DNA from: Cycas panzhihuaensis
Taxonomy: Eukaryota; Cycadophyta
Assembly: GCA_023213395.1 (NCBI GenBank)
Contig: CM041465.1
Span: 17,794,001 to 17,858,000, forward strand
Length of the DNA: 64,000 nt
Direction of reading: 5' to 3'
The notes under the pieces were generated by a model. That model made no database searches and had not been told where the DNA came from. It worked only from the letters and a program-made list of their open reading frames with translations. Shown piece after piece: positions 1-11,781 of the stretch (within the stretch, counting starts at the first letter, position 1; the number at the start of each line of letters is the position of its first letter). A program made the translations under genes and the position numbers.

Positions 1-3000
1 ATAGAATATAGTAGAGACTTACTCTTATTCTTCTATGCCCATTAGGGGTTTTCATGAATAAAATAGAGTATGATAATCATGTTGCCATCTTCTTTGATTA
101 GTTGAAGATGGAGGCCCTAAGGTTAAGCTGCATACAGAACTATTCAAACTTCATCTTTTATAATAGCTTAGTAAAGATATCGACTACTTGATCTACTTTG
201 CAACAATATTCTAGTTGAATTATGCCATCATGAACTAGTTCTATAATCCTATGGACTTTCGTACTTATATATTTGGTATGATTATGAAATACAAGATTGT
301 GGATTGTTGATTGATTATCCATACAAAGGTTGGTAGGACTTGTTTGAGTGATATTCAATGTTTTTAATAATTTTTTAAGTCATATCACCTCCTTGCTAGT
401 CTCAGACGTAGTAATGTATTTAGCTTTAATAGTTGAATGAATAACTATCTTCTACTGTTTAGATCTCCATGATATTAGTACTATTCCAAGAAATGTTACA
501 TACCTAGACATAGATCTTCTTGTATCTTTATCTCCTACAAACTTTGAGTCTGTGTGTATAGAAAACTTAAATCCATTATTAGGTTTATATAATAGACCAA
601 ATTTATTGGTTGTCTTTAGGTATTTTAACACTTAAACTATAGTTTGATAGTGATTCTACTTAGGATTTATCATGAATCATGTAAGAATACTGATAGAGTG
701 TGTAATATCTAGCCTTGTATTGGTTGTGTAGATGAGACTAGCTACAAGTTTCCTATAGAGTATTATGTCTACCTCCCTAGTGTCACCATCAATAGAGAAT
801 TTAGTATTAGAGTCCATAGGTAAAACCTTTGGTCGAGAATCTTCTAACTAAAACTTGGTTAAAAGATCATTGATGTATTTTCCTTGGGAGATGAAATTTT
901 TTCAATTCTTTTATGTTACTTCAATTCCCAAGTAATATTTCATCATACTGAGTTTAGATAATTCGAACATTTTACCAAGGTCCTTTTTCAGTTAACTTAT
1001 TACCTATTTATTGTTACCTATAACTAGCATATCATCTACAAAAATTATAAGATAAGTGACTTTATCTTCTTGGTGCTTGATAAACAATGTTGCATCAATA
1101 TCTTGGTAGTCATAAACCTCGTATACAAGTTGCCTCATTCTTTCAGACAACTTAGTAAACTAAGCATGAGGGGCTTGTTTAAGGTTGTACAAGGACTTTT
1201 TGAGTCTACAAACCTTATGCTCTTAACCTTTGATCTCATATCATTTTGGCTAAGCTATGTAAATTTATTCTTCAAGATCTCCACTGAGAAATATGGTATT
1301 AATATTAAGTTAGTGGATTTTCTAGCCCTGTTAAGTAGATAAGGCCAAAAGAATTCTAATTGTAGGCCACTTGGTTGTAGGTACAAAGACTTCAGTGTAG
1401 TCAATACCTTCCCTTTATGTGAATCCTTTAACTACCAACCTTGCCTTGTATTTTTTAAGGGTGCTATATGAACTGTATTTATTTTTAAATGCCCATTTAT
1501 TTTAAACTATCTTTCTGCCAAGTGGTAGATCAATGAGCTCCCATATACCATTTTTATAAGAGATTGGTATTCTTCATTGATTACATTTCTTTAAACTATA
1601 TGTTTCATAGCTTCTTGATATGAGAGGGGCTCTTTATTAAGAGTAAGGAGTATTTTTGTTTGTTCAAGCTCAATATATAATGATTCCTATACCCTTGCTC
1701 TATGGGCACTTCAAGTACCAATTTTACCCACCTCATCCAGTCGTATGTTGTTATTGAGTTGACGGGCTTCATGAGATCCTTGAGTTGGGAATGAGGTCTT
1801 TATTTCCTGAACTTCTTAATTCTCATTTTATTTATTAAAATGATTATTTTATGAAGAGGATGTTGACATGCCTAGAAAAGATGGTCCTTTTACAATTATT
1901 TTATCTTTGTTAATTGAAGATAGAGAGGATGATTCTTCTATAATGGTTTTGCCTTTGTCAACTCTGCTATCTTCAAAGGATGGTATTGGATGTACACTCA
2001 TTAGTTCAAAGTCATGACTTATATCCTCTAAGGATCTATTATTAGCTTCTAATATTTGGAATAATTTATATGTCCCTCCCCCTCAAAATTTTAGAATATG
2101 AACATCATACTTGATAACATCATTGTAGCAGTCTGAGGGTGTTTTAGAGTCTAGTCTAAGTAACTAATCCTCTATCTCTACAAAAATGACATCTTTGGTA
2201 ACAATAATTTTTTGTTTTGAAGGCATAAAACCTTATACCCTTTCTTTTCCATAAGGTATCCAAGAAAGATGCATTTAAGTACCCTTGGTTAGAGTTTATT
2301 TTGATCTACATCCAGAATGTTGGCATAATATGTATAGCTAAAAATTTTAAAGTAGTGAACAATGGGGGCTTGTCCTGACTACTTTTCATTAGGTGATTGT
2401 CCTTCCTTTGATGGGCTAATAAGTAGGTAGGTATATTTTTATATACCAACATAGCTCAAGACATGTTCATGATTGTCCTGTTCATGTAATCGGTAACTCC
2501 ATTTTGTTATGGAGTACCTACTACTATTATTTGATGTTTGATGCCATTATCTCAAATGTAGATTTCAAACTTATATGAGGTATATTCATCACCATGATTA
2601 GTTCAAAGATATTTGAGTTGATAATCTGACACTTTTTCAGTATAAACTTTGAATTCTTTAAATACATGGAAGGCTTTATCTTTTTTTTTTTAGAAAAGCT
2701 ACCTATACTTTCTTAGTGAACTCATCAATGAAAGAGATATAATATAACTTGCTCTTTAATGAAATAATGGGCATTGGTCTACATAGATTAGAGTATAGTG
2801 ATTATAATAAATAACTCAATTTCCACTGACTTTTGGAAAAAGGTTGTCAATGAGATTTGGTAATTATATAAGCTTTATATTTGAAGGGCTTAGAGGAGAA
2901 CTTTAGAAGACTTAGAAGAGTGTTATAAAGATATCTAAGTTTATTAATATGAACATAGCCCATGCGAGTATGCCAAAGAGCTTCTGGTGACAACGTTGGG

Positions 3001-3660
3001 TGGGTCAGGATGGTATTAAATATAAATTCTTCATCAGCACAAGGGCTTTGGGCACAATGGGCTTCAAAAGATGGAGAGCCATTTAGTTGAAAGAGTTTAC
3101 TAGTAAGATGTCTAATCAAGACCACTCAATCAGTTAGAGGATGAATGACCTAGAGAGTTTATTCATTTATGATTACACTTAAATTAAATCCATGAGAGAC
3201 AAGTGTGGATAAAGAGAGTAGGTCTTATTTGAGATTGGATATGTATAGGACATTAAGTAACGTAAAATCTCTTAAGCCTAGGAGTTTTAGGTGAATGTTA
3301 CCAATTCCTTCAATAGGTTATTGTGATTTATCATCCATATGAATAACCCCTTGAATATTTCAGTTAAATGTTTGATATAGACTATGATCTCATGTCATAT
3401 AATAAGTTTCTCCTCTATCCATAATCCACTATCCATCAATTGAAGCAATACTATTTGTAATTCCAATAGGACTTGGAATTAGTGAAGGGAATTCATAAGT
3501 GATATATCTACATTGAGCTTCAAAGTATATATGTGGTTGGTCAATGACATTTTATGATGAAGATCCTTTAGTTATTTAAAAGTGTACTTATACAAAAACT
3601 ACACCACTAAATAATTCTTCACAAGTTTCTTCAACATTGTGAGCTCTATGTTTTGTTTAG
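1..3660 (-). pseudogene. Degenerate copia pol (protease to RNase H)
   Basis: Minus-strand fragments of a copia polyprotein. At 2847-3125 is the GAG-pre-integrase motif (LWHTRMGYVHINKL). Near 2470-2600 is the integrase core end, TP-stop-QNGV followed by MNRTI, where the stop replaces a Gln codon. At 1027-1060 is the RT active site in the context LIIFVDDMLVI, with both Asp intact. At 158-358 is the RNase H C-terminus with MDNQSTIH, HTKYISTKVH and DQVVDIFTKLL. RT, integrase and RNase H would act in the element's cytoplasmic particle and nuclear integration complex. Frameshifts and stops occur throughout, so no product is expected. Domain identity is sure; exact limits are not. Confidence 0.85.
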
Positions 3661-3669
3661 AACTTGGCC

Positions 3670-4620
3670 AAATTATAAGTAGCAGTTCTACAATCTTTTG
3701 TAAAGTGTCCTTTACGATTAAACAGATCACACATAATAGTTTAATTACTAGTCCCTATAGAGGTATTGGTTTAGCCTAATTATCTTAGTTTTTGTTGAGG
3801 TGACCCTTGGCCTTGAGACTGTTGAGGCTGTGACTGAGGGTTTGGTTGACCTTGTGGATAATTTCTCATTTTTCTTCCTCTACTTCTTGTTCGGTTATTT
3901 CTTTTGCTATGAGAGGACCTTGATTTTTTGTGTAGAAAGCTTCTTCTTCCACCTTAAATGCTACATCTAAAAGAGAGTCAAAGGCTACAAAGTTGGTATC
4001 AAAGGTCTTGTCAAATTCTATGAACTTCTCGACAAGTGCTTTGAAGTTGAGTGTCTTTAATATTCTATTAGATTAAAGACTTCCAAGCAAGTTTTTATAA
4101 TTAGGGACATGTAGATATGATTAGATCAAGAATGCCTAAGTGATGTATTGAGTCTTAAAATCTTTGTCAATTGCTTATTTTATTCATCAAAGGAGATTTA
4201 TTATCTCATGAGTTTGTCCCTTCTACATTTTTAATTTGTTTATTTTTAAAATAAGATGAACAAATTCTAAGTGTGACTTGGTATCAAAGTTCTTCTTAAG
4301 AACTTTAAGGACCTTCCAGGCTATATCATGTTGCACTTCATTAATCAAGTTATACAAGGAGTGATAAGTAACTAACAAAATTCCTACATGAATCTTTTCA
4401 TTATCTATCTCCCATTGTAGTTTGATTATTCCATCTGTAGGAGCTATTAGAGCGGTTCCACCAGAAGCAGGTGTTGTAGATGTTATGGGTATGATGGGTA
4501 TAAGCTATAAGTGGGCTCTCTAAAGACCTTCATACTTTGTGGTATTTTTAACTCCAATGAACCACAAATCCTAATTTTCTTTTCCTTTCAATATGTAGTT
4601 GACATTCTACTTAAATTAAG
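3670..4620 (-). pseudogene. Degenerate copia gag with altered zinc knuckle
   Basis: Upstream of pol on the minus strand, conceptual translation gives a copia-type Gag (UBN2-like helical region, 3960-4600) that would form the particle shell. It is followed at about 3690-3735 by the nucleocapsid knuckle CDLFNRKGHFTKDC. In the usual CX2CX4HX4C knuckle the second Cys is required; here it is Phe, one base away from Cys, so RNA binding would be lost. Many internal stops at Gln and Trp positions show decay. The start near 4620 is a guess from an ATG and the onset of similarity. Confidence 0.7.
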
Positions 4621-6540
4621 ATGGCATGGTGATGATAAAGAAGTATAATAGATGTTAGAAGTATGTGCCACTAACACATATGGCTAGTATACCCGGTATA
4701 ATAGGGATGTGGAAATGAATGCTATGATGAGGAGGTAAGTAATGATTAAGTATTTTTCAACAACTATGAAGAATGAGTATAAGTAATGATATAAGAATGA
4801 GGCCTAATGTAGAGCTGACAAATACTAGTGATGTTTCATGCCATTAACCTCTAACTTATGTCTAAATATAGTTGAGGTTGTGATGTCTAAGGCTTCTAGC
4901 ATACGATTAAGGCCTTCACCTACGATACCTCCACATATGCTTGGTGATGAAATCTAAGTCATATTAGACCCTAGGTACTCCTAGTCCTCACCTAATTCAC
5001 CAGTGAATAGCTATATACCTAATATGAAGAGTCAAACAACACGTGCATGTCCTATAGCTATGGAAGATATTAGACTGGGTTGATTTTAATCTTACATTAA
5101 GGTTTTAGTTGTTTGAAGTGGTTATTAAGATAATCCCTTAAGGGAGCCCATAGGTACAGCTAACCTATCGCTCTACCAATATTCCAGTTAAGACTAGACC
5201 CAATATGAAACTCACACCTCCCTTAGGGCCCAAACTTCAACCAACTATGGTCTGTTTCAACTAAGGCGAGTGTGCACATAAGTCAAGAACTAGTAGTATA
5301 AATCGAATGTAATGGGTTCATTTTAGGAAATATGTAAATATGTTTGTATTTATGTTGTTGGAATGAATTGCTAATGTGTTAATGCTTGCTTTTATGCTTT
5401 TGTCTATCAATACGTATGTATATAAATATATATGCAAAGATATTAAGTATAAATACTAGATTTTACTATGATCTAGGTGTTTGACTATTACAATGAGTTT
5501 TTTTTTTTTTTTTTTTGCTTTTGTTATTTGATAAACGCCTACTTTTATATTAAGAAAAACGAAGAAATTAAAAAAAAAAAAACTTAAAAATTTACTTCCA
5601 AATTTAAATTTTGACCAAGAGAGAAAGTATTAAGAAAAGCAAGAGGAATTTGAATCTTCTATAAAAAACTTCTATATGCCCATGTAACCATACGAAACAG
5701 CCAAAATATTTTGGCTTGAAACTTCACTCTCTCAAATGATAGATCTCACTGTGATGAGTTAAGAAGTCTTCTCGTGAAACTTCTCAAAATAAGTAGAAAT
5801 AGTTTAAAACTTGTTGAAACTCCTATGAGACTTTCCTTAGCAAAAATCTAAAATTTGAAGAAATCTCTCTCTCTAGTGCATCAAATCTAATAAAACTTAA
5901 TTTGTTAGATTCCTTGAAACTATATCTACAAAAACCCTTAAGAAATTTTGATATGCATTAAAATTTCTAAGAAAATTTTTCAAAAAAATAGTAGGATTAA
6001 GGTTTACTAAACTTTTACTTTTTGAGGACAATCAAGGTATAATTTAGAAATAGTGTAGAAGGTAAAAATATTTGTCTTTCTTGGATGTCCCTCCCTACGA
6101 TTTTTTAGCTAAAATAGATAACTTTTAATTTTTTCCTCTCGTAGGGCTAAGCAATCTTTTTCCAAATAATTTAGGCTTAAAAATTTTCCATATAGCTTTA
6201 AGGATAGATATTATAACTAACAATTAATTTATGATGAAAAATTAATAGAACCTCCCTTCGTATAATTTAAAATTAGTTATAAAGATTGATAAAAAACTAT
6301 TTTTTTTCTTGGAGCTTAAAGCTAGGAAACCTTCTTCTAGCTAATAACTTTGATCCTCAATACACATGCAAATAAATAGAGGATATTAAAATATATTGTA
6401 AATGAAATACAAGCTTTTCATGATAGAAAATCTCTCAAAATTTTAAAAATAATGAGTGCACTCACAATACTTCATATTGAAAGTGAAGAGGAGGCCAAAT
6501 GACTCCATGCAAGTGGAATGGAGTTAATAGATCCCCTTCT
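4621..6540. other. Non-coding leader of the copia element
   Basis: About 1.9 kb between the primer site and gag, very AT-rich, with a run of T near 5500-5516 and a run of A near 5570-5582. No domain is recognisable in any frame. The length is large for a copia leader, so an unrecognised insertion is possible. Confidence 0.5.
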
Positions 6541-6553
6541 AGCTTTGATATCA
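6541..6553 (-). promoter_or_regulatory. tRNA-iMet primer binding site (copia)
   Basis: Read on the minus strand this is TGATATCAAAGCT, one base from the typical copia site TGGTATCAAAGC complementary to initiator tRNA-Met. It lies 2 nt from the proposed LTR end, the same spacing as in the copia element at 29065. Confidence 0.6.
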
Positions 6554-6555
6554 CA

Positions 6556-6807
6556 TGAAGAAAAGATGCATCTAGGGAATAAATCACTCACATGTACACA
6601 ATGGCAATGGAGAATAAATAAGAGATGAAAACAAGATATGAGAGCAAAGCTTAGAGGTGAGAATAAATAATTACTCCCTCCTTGAGATTTCACCTTTTAT
6701 TATTGAGGGTGAGCATTAGGGTTAAGATTTTCTTGCCTAATGACATGAACTAAAAATTATAACCAAATGCACATAAAGTGCATTTCACTAAGAGACTAAT
6801 GCTAACA
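6556..6807 (-). repeat. Candidate 5' LTR of the copia element
   Basis: The limits are inferred from the primer site on one side and a minus-strand start TGTTAGCATT at 6807 on the other, giving TG...CA ends and about 252 bp. There is no partner LTR in the window to confirm it. Confidence 0.4.
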
Positions 6808-6812
6808 ATATA

Positions 6813-7585
6813 CTGTACGGTCACATAATTAATTTACACAAATGACCTTAATACATTAACCTCTTTCAGGGATAAGAAATTCTCTCTACTCTTCAAAGTC
6901 AATAGTATAAGAAAGATGATGAGGGAGAAAATGAATATCAGGAGTAAGAACAAAAAATTCTTACCATCCCACATCACTAATTTTAGTTTAGGAAAAGGAA
7001 TAGTTCCACTCAATAAAAGTTCAAAAACCTACCAAAGGGGGACCTTATTAGCACTCATATTATTAAGAGACTTAACATTGACACATATATCATGCAAAGC
7101 CCTCATAAACTAAGTGCCCTAGGCATGTACATCATTCAAGCCTCAGGTTTCAATATCATAGAGATTCTAGGCACATCAAGATCTACTTAGGATGGATAGA
7201 TCCCTATTATATGCATAGATTTTTAGATAACCTTCAATGGACCTATCGATTATACATTAATAATAGGAGGTGGTCATATATATCCATGTATCAGGATGCT
7301 TTAAGGGAGAAGTATCTGAGGGAAGAGGGCATATGGTGAGCCTGTACCACATGTTAGAGAGGGCTATGACTCTCTATCATATGAGGCTTAATGTTAAGGA
7401 TAAGTATAGGATTGGTTGACATAAAAGTAGAAATATAATAATGATGGGGTGAGTGTTATATATACCCTGCTCTATTATAAAGATATGATGATATGATATG
7501 ATGTTATCTTAATAAATATTGTTCAAAACCCTTACTTATTCTTTATTTTATTTCTTTCATTTCTCTTCATATTTGTCTATCTTGA
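6813..7585. other. AT-rich sequence without recognisable gene
   Basis: No domain or repeat family recognised on either strand; short open frames only. Confidence 0.4.
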
Positions 7586-7651
7586 ATGGTTATAGGATTA
7601 GTCATATAATGTTTATTATATGAATCTAATAATACTATGGGTTAATGTCTT

Positions 7652-7765
7652 ATAACTATTTTAATGAGCCATTCATAGTTTCATAGTTTGAAATAGTTCA
7701 TACTAACATATGCATGGTTTAATCTTTGAGATAAGCATATGACTACTGGTAGGATCAACCAGGTA
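7652..7765 (-). pseudogene. 18S rRNA gene 5' fragment
   Basis: The minus strand begins at 7765 with TACCTGGTTGATCCTACCAG, the very 5' end of eukaryotic 18S rRNA. It continues through the conserved AGTCATATGCTT, AAAGATTAAACCATGCAT and AATGGCTCATTAAAA blocks to a GTTATA block at about 7652. Differences from the conserved plant sequence are mostly transitions (G to A, C to T), as expected of a methylated relic. A weaker extension toward 7590 is possible. Only the first 110 nt or so of the 1.8 kb gene is present, so it is not functional. Confidence 0.85.
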
Positions 7766-7875
7766 GCATCCTTGAATGTCAAACATCTATTTCAGGTGAT
7801 CAACTTAAGCATAACCAATAAACAAAGATCTCTAGTGAAGTGATGTCCTAAATACAATGAAAGGAAGGAAACAAA

Positions 7876-8080
7876 AGTATTAGCACCATGATAGACTTAC
7901 TTGTAGTTGGAACTTGTTAGCCTCTCACAAAATCTTTTATTGACATCAATATATAGAAATAAGAAACAAAAGGAATAGAAAAGAGAGTGTTGACGCTATG
8001 ATAGACTTGCTCATTATTGTAACTTGTTAGCTTCTTATAAAATAATTCATTAATATCAACACATAGAATATAAGAAAGGA
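7876..8080. repeat. Two-copy tandem duplication, unit about 110 bp
   Basis: 7876-7985 and 7986-8080 share the blocks ATGATAGACTT, AACTTGTTAGC and CATAGAA/TATAGAA in the same order, with roughly 75-80 percent similarity by eye. Confidence 0.6.
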
Positions 8081-10389
8081 ATTGTATACCCTTAATAACT
8101 CAAAACTAAGTAATATGATATGATTAGCATACCCTAGCATACATTGATATAATCCTTAATAATAAATTTTGAAGAAATTATGAAAAGAGATTCTCAATAT
8201 AGAATGGACCCAAAAATAAAATAAGTCTTTAATATTAGAGAAAATAACACATCTATCCTTAAACCATTAAACAAACTTCATAATATATTGAAAGACCCAT
8301 GAAAGTATTTTATTGGTTCTTAGCGAAAATTAAATTATAATGATATAAATCTAAAACTTTTTGTAATTTGGTTACAAAGAAATTATCAGCTCCTCTCTTA
8401 CTTAAGTCCTTTATATTATTTATTTACTCAATTTATTATTATATATTTGTTAGTAACCTTCATATTGAGGAATGTATCATATCAAAAAAATTGGTTGGCC
8501 ATTACTCATATTCTTCTTGCCTTTCTAAATCTCAAAATATATTAGAATCATATATCTCAATTTATCATTTGCTAGAATATATGTATTAAAATTATGATAA
8601 CTTATATGCCTAACTACCATTTTCATTACATATATTTATTAGATATGCATAAGATCCCAATAGAAGTTAGAAATGATGAAGAGAGGGTCATAATTATCAT
8701 TATCAAATTTTCCTATGTCTACTCCTTCCACCATATTCATCACAACTAATACTTCTACCTAGCATTGTTTCCATGATAGACATTTTACATTTGTCTAATC
8801 CCCTATACCAAATGCTAAAATCTTTGGCCAAGAATATTACATAGTGGGATGTTATATACCAACCCAATTTGAGTTGTTCTATTTTTTTGTAATTACCTAT
8901 TAGCTCTCTGATCTACTTTGATCTTTTCACCATATATACCTTTCAAACTTATCATGGAATCACTAATGTTCTACATGTTACCTTCTTTCCATTAACACCT
9001 ACTATATGAAATATACTTTCTCTCGCACAACTCTCTCTAGCTCTATATATCAACTATTATTTATACCTTATATGTTCTTTACAATTATCCCTTGGTTTAA
9101 TTTTATAGTTGAATATAGTCGTGACATTAAATATGAGAATTAAGGTGCATATCATGGCTACTCCATAATTTACCAACCTTACCATCATGCACTTATTTCT
9201 TATAAGTTGTTTGCCACCTCATATTCAATCCTATATTAATATTACTAATGATTGGAATGCTATTATGGTGCCATTAAGGTCAATGCCTATGATTTTACTA
9301 GATTTACTTGATCAATGGCTCAGATCTGATCTTATTCATCCTTATGCTCCTTGATGGGAATCTTATTTTATAGGGATTTCCTTTTATGGGTATATTTGGT
9401 TTAAGAGTGTTTTACTTTGTAGGGATTTGGTTATATAGGTTCTTAATCTCCTTTATTGAGTATTTTAGTTATAAAAATATAAGCATGCATACTTGTCACC
9501 CATGTTTCTAAAACTATTTCATGTCTTATAAGCTTCCTTTGTTATAAATTTATTTTTTCAATGGCTCATTTTACTTTTAATGTAACACTTTTTAAGTAGG
9601 GAACCAGCCCTTTCTCATAAGACTTTGTCCCACAAAACTATTTCTCTCTAATGAACCCTTTAGTATAGAACCATATGTTTGTGCAAGGACCTACTTCTAT
9701 GGGAAAGTATATTGTGAGAACATGATGCAAAGGTTTTTCCTCTTTTATACTTCCTTTATCTTACAAACCATGCATTCTACAAACTTTTACTTGTTGCATG
9801 TTATTACTTTAAGTATTTAAAATCAATGACCTAACATTGTCATCTACAAGTTAGCTTTAAAATCTTTAGTCTTATACCTTGAAGGGTTGTATAAGGCTCA
9901 CTACTTTGGATCACTCCTAATAAGCGGTTTGAAGTAACTCCTTATTATGATTTTATTCAAAGTATATAAACTAAACATATTCTTATTGTAGGGAAAAATT
10001 ATATGCAAAATAAAAATTATTATGAATTTAAGTAATAAAGGATCATGATATTACCCATTAGTAAACACATAGAACATCTTTACATTAAGACTCTATAGCC
10101 TGAAAACATAAGCTATAATTCCTTTCATGATTTTCAAAGATTTCCTATTTTAAGATACAAAGATATGATGATGAGGCAAGAGAATCCCTTTTTCTTGCAT
10201 CAATAAATAGGAATAGTATTCATTCTCATACAAGAATCCTTCAACCAAAACCTTTAGTCTAGATCATAATTTTGAAGATTGATAAGCCCTTTTGATAAAA
10301 GACTCTAGACATGAAGCACTTTTGAATTAGAGGTTGATGTATTAGGAAAAGGGATTGAATTCATCAAACCTATTAACTCTCAATACCAA
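8081..10389. other. AT-rich sequence without recognisable gene
   Basis: Many stops on both strands. Short minus-strand stretches read like eroded retroelement protein, but I recognise no domain. Confidence 0.35.
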
Positions 10390-10876
10390 AATTAACTCAC
10401 TCGCTTCTATACTCTATAAAATCATTTATAAAAAAGTCTTATATGTTCACTAACTTGATTAATTATACCTCAAGATCTAACCCTTGAGATGTCCCTTTAG
10501 GAAATTCATTCAAAATTATCCCATCCTCTCTTATATTATTAGAATTAGATAGTGATTCTAAATAAACTAATCCATTAGGAGTTTTATTTATTTTCAATTG
10601 TAAAGGATCTTGATTTAAGACCACACCTTCTACTTCCTCCACTTCAACTATCTAAGTTTATTCATTAATAGCTATGATATTAGCAAGATCTTTATATTCA
10701 TGCATGAAGGGAATAATTTAAGTATCATCATGGAAAATTTTACAATAAGCATCACTAGCTAGTATAGAGACCCCTTCTACAATTTTAATGTATCATTGTT
10801 TATCAACAAAACCATAAGTTACATTAAGCAAAGGAAGACTTATATCATGAGAGTGAAAGTTAAGGTTTATTTCTAC
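10390..10876 (-). pseudogene. Left half of an old interrupted minus-strand ORF
   Basis: On the minus strand from 10876 leftward there is a readable but stop-broken frame (for example YDISLPLLNVTYGFVDK and LKINKTPIGLVYLESL). It continues in frame from the sequence at 53059 once one copy of the TCTAC duplication is removed, giving K-S-K-E-V-E-I-N-L across the join. It is therefore the disrupted insertion target of element X. I do not recognise this part of the protein; the upstream half resembles a retroelement Gag. Confidence 0.55.
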
Positions 10877-11022
10877 CATTGGGTGTAATACTTAATTATA
10901 TAATAACCCTATATAATCTCTCTCTATATTATTTATATTTTTATTAAAGTTTGTGGGCCACATAGAGATGTGTGCCACCTCTAGATTGAGCAATGAGGTT
11001 CTCACACTAATGGTGAGTATGT
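10877..11022 (+). repeat. 5' LTR of element X (partial)
   Basis: Aligns with the 3' LTR from GTGTAATAC through TATAATCTCTCTC, TGTGGGCCA, GATGTGTGCCACCTCTA and GAGGTTCTCACACTAATGG, then similarity stops at about 11022. The uninterrupted TGGGCCACAT here shows what stood at the element N insertion site in the 3' copy. Confidence 0.7.
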
Positions 11023-11776
11023 ACTATAATGGTATGCATCCATAGTGACAAAGGCCTACTCCATAGGCATAGGGTCACCAACATGTTGCATAGATATATG
11101 GTAAGGGATATTTTGGCATTAGGGTTATTGACTTTAAGTGTTCACATGATCTAAACATTGAGCTGGTAGTGCAACTCTCCACATTAGCTTACCCTATTCA
11201 TGACATTGTAAAGGATTATCTGTACTAGGTTGAAAAGGTTCTTTCTAGTTGGTGGATTTTTAGCCTTGGGCAACTTGTATTTATAAAGGTAGATGCTTAT
11301 TTGTTAGATTATATGTGTTCCAATCTAGAACCATACCTATTAATTCTTTTAGTTTGGTGCAGTTGCAAGTGCCACCTACAGTTCCTAGTAGAGTCCATAG
11401 TGGAGTACCCAGTAGTATATACAGAAGAAAATCAGGACTCCACCATATCTTTATGTAGACAAACATATGTAGCATTCTATACATAAAAGTGGATAGGGAT
11501 GATAAGGTCTAAATAATTAAGAAAAAAATGTAGAATGGCATGTGCCTTCTGACTAAGCAAAGCACTCTAATGTTTGGAGATCTTATGTTAGAACATAATT
11601 TTAATGAAGTATGAAATGATTTTCCAATTTTCCTCATGAGAGGACTCTATAGAACATCATCAATTTGAAGAATCCATAGTGGTTGTGGCTTAAGTTCACC
11701 TATTTAGAGTCATTGCAGTGTTTCTGAGTTTTTCCTCTACATCTCCATCTTCGCCCAAGGCATTCTATTTGATTTA
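11023..11776 (+). other. Internal sequence of element X, non-coding
   Basis: No recognised domain. It may include lost LTR or leader sequence. It ends at the GAGAC target site of T1. Confidence 0.4.
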
Positions 11777-11781
11777 GAGAC

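Larger units (their letters stand above)
1..6807 (-). mobile_element. Ty1/copia LTR retrotransposon, 3' end cut by window edge
   Basis: Read on the minus strand from right to left this is a copia element in the order candidate 5' LTR (6556-6807), tRNA primer site (6541-6553), long leader, gag, zinc knuckle, GAG-pre-integrase, integrase, RT and RNase H, with the RNase H end at the left edge. The order integrase before RT is the mark of Ty1/copia. The frame is broken by many stops, often where CAA or CAG would give Gln, so it is an old inactive copy. The 3' LTR is outside the window, so LTR age cannot be judged. Confidence 0.85.

Noticed and set aside
7800-7840. CTTAAGCATAACCAATAAAC resembles the start of 25S rRNA
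   Set aside because: Only about 16 of 20 positions fit, it is in the orientation opposite to the nearby 18S piece, and the match does not extend.
8368-8589. 73-codon hydrophobic open frame
   Set aside because: AT-rich Ile/Tyr/Leu composition typical of random AT-rich DNA; no start context or similarity.
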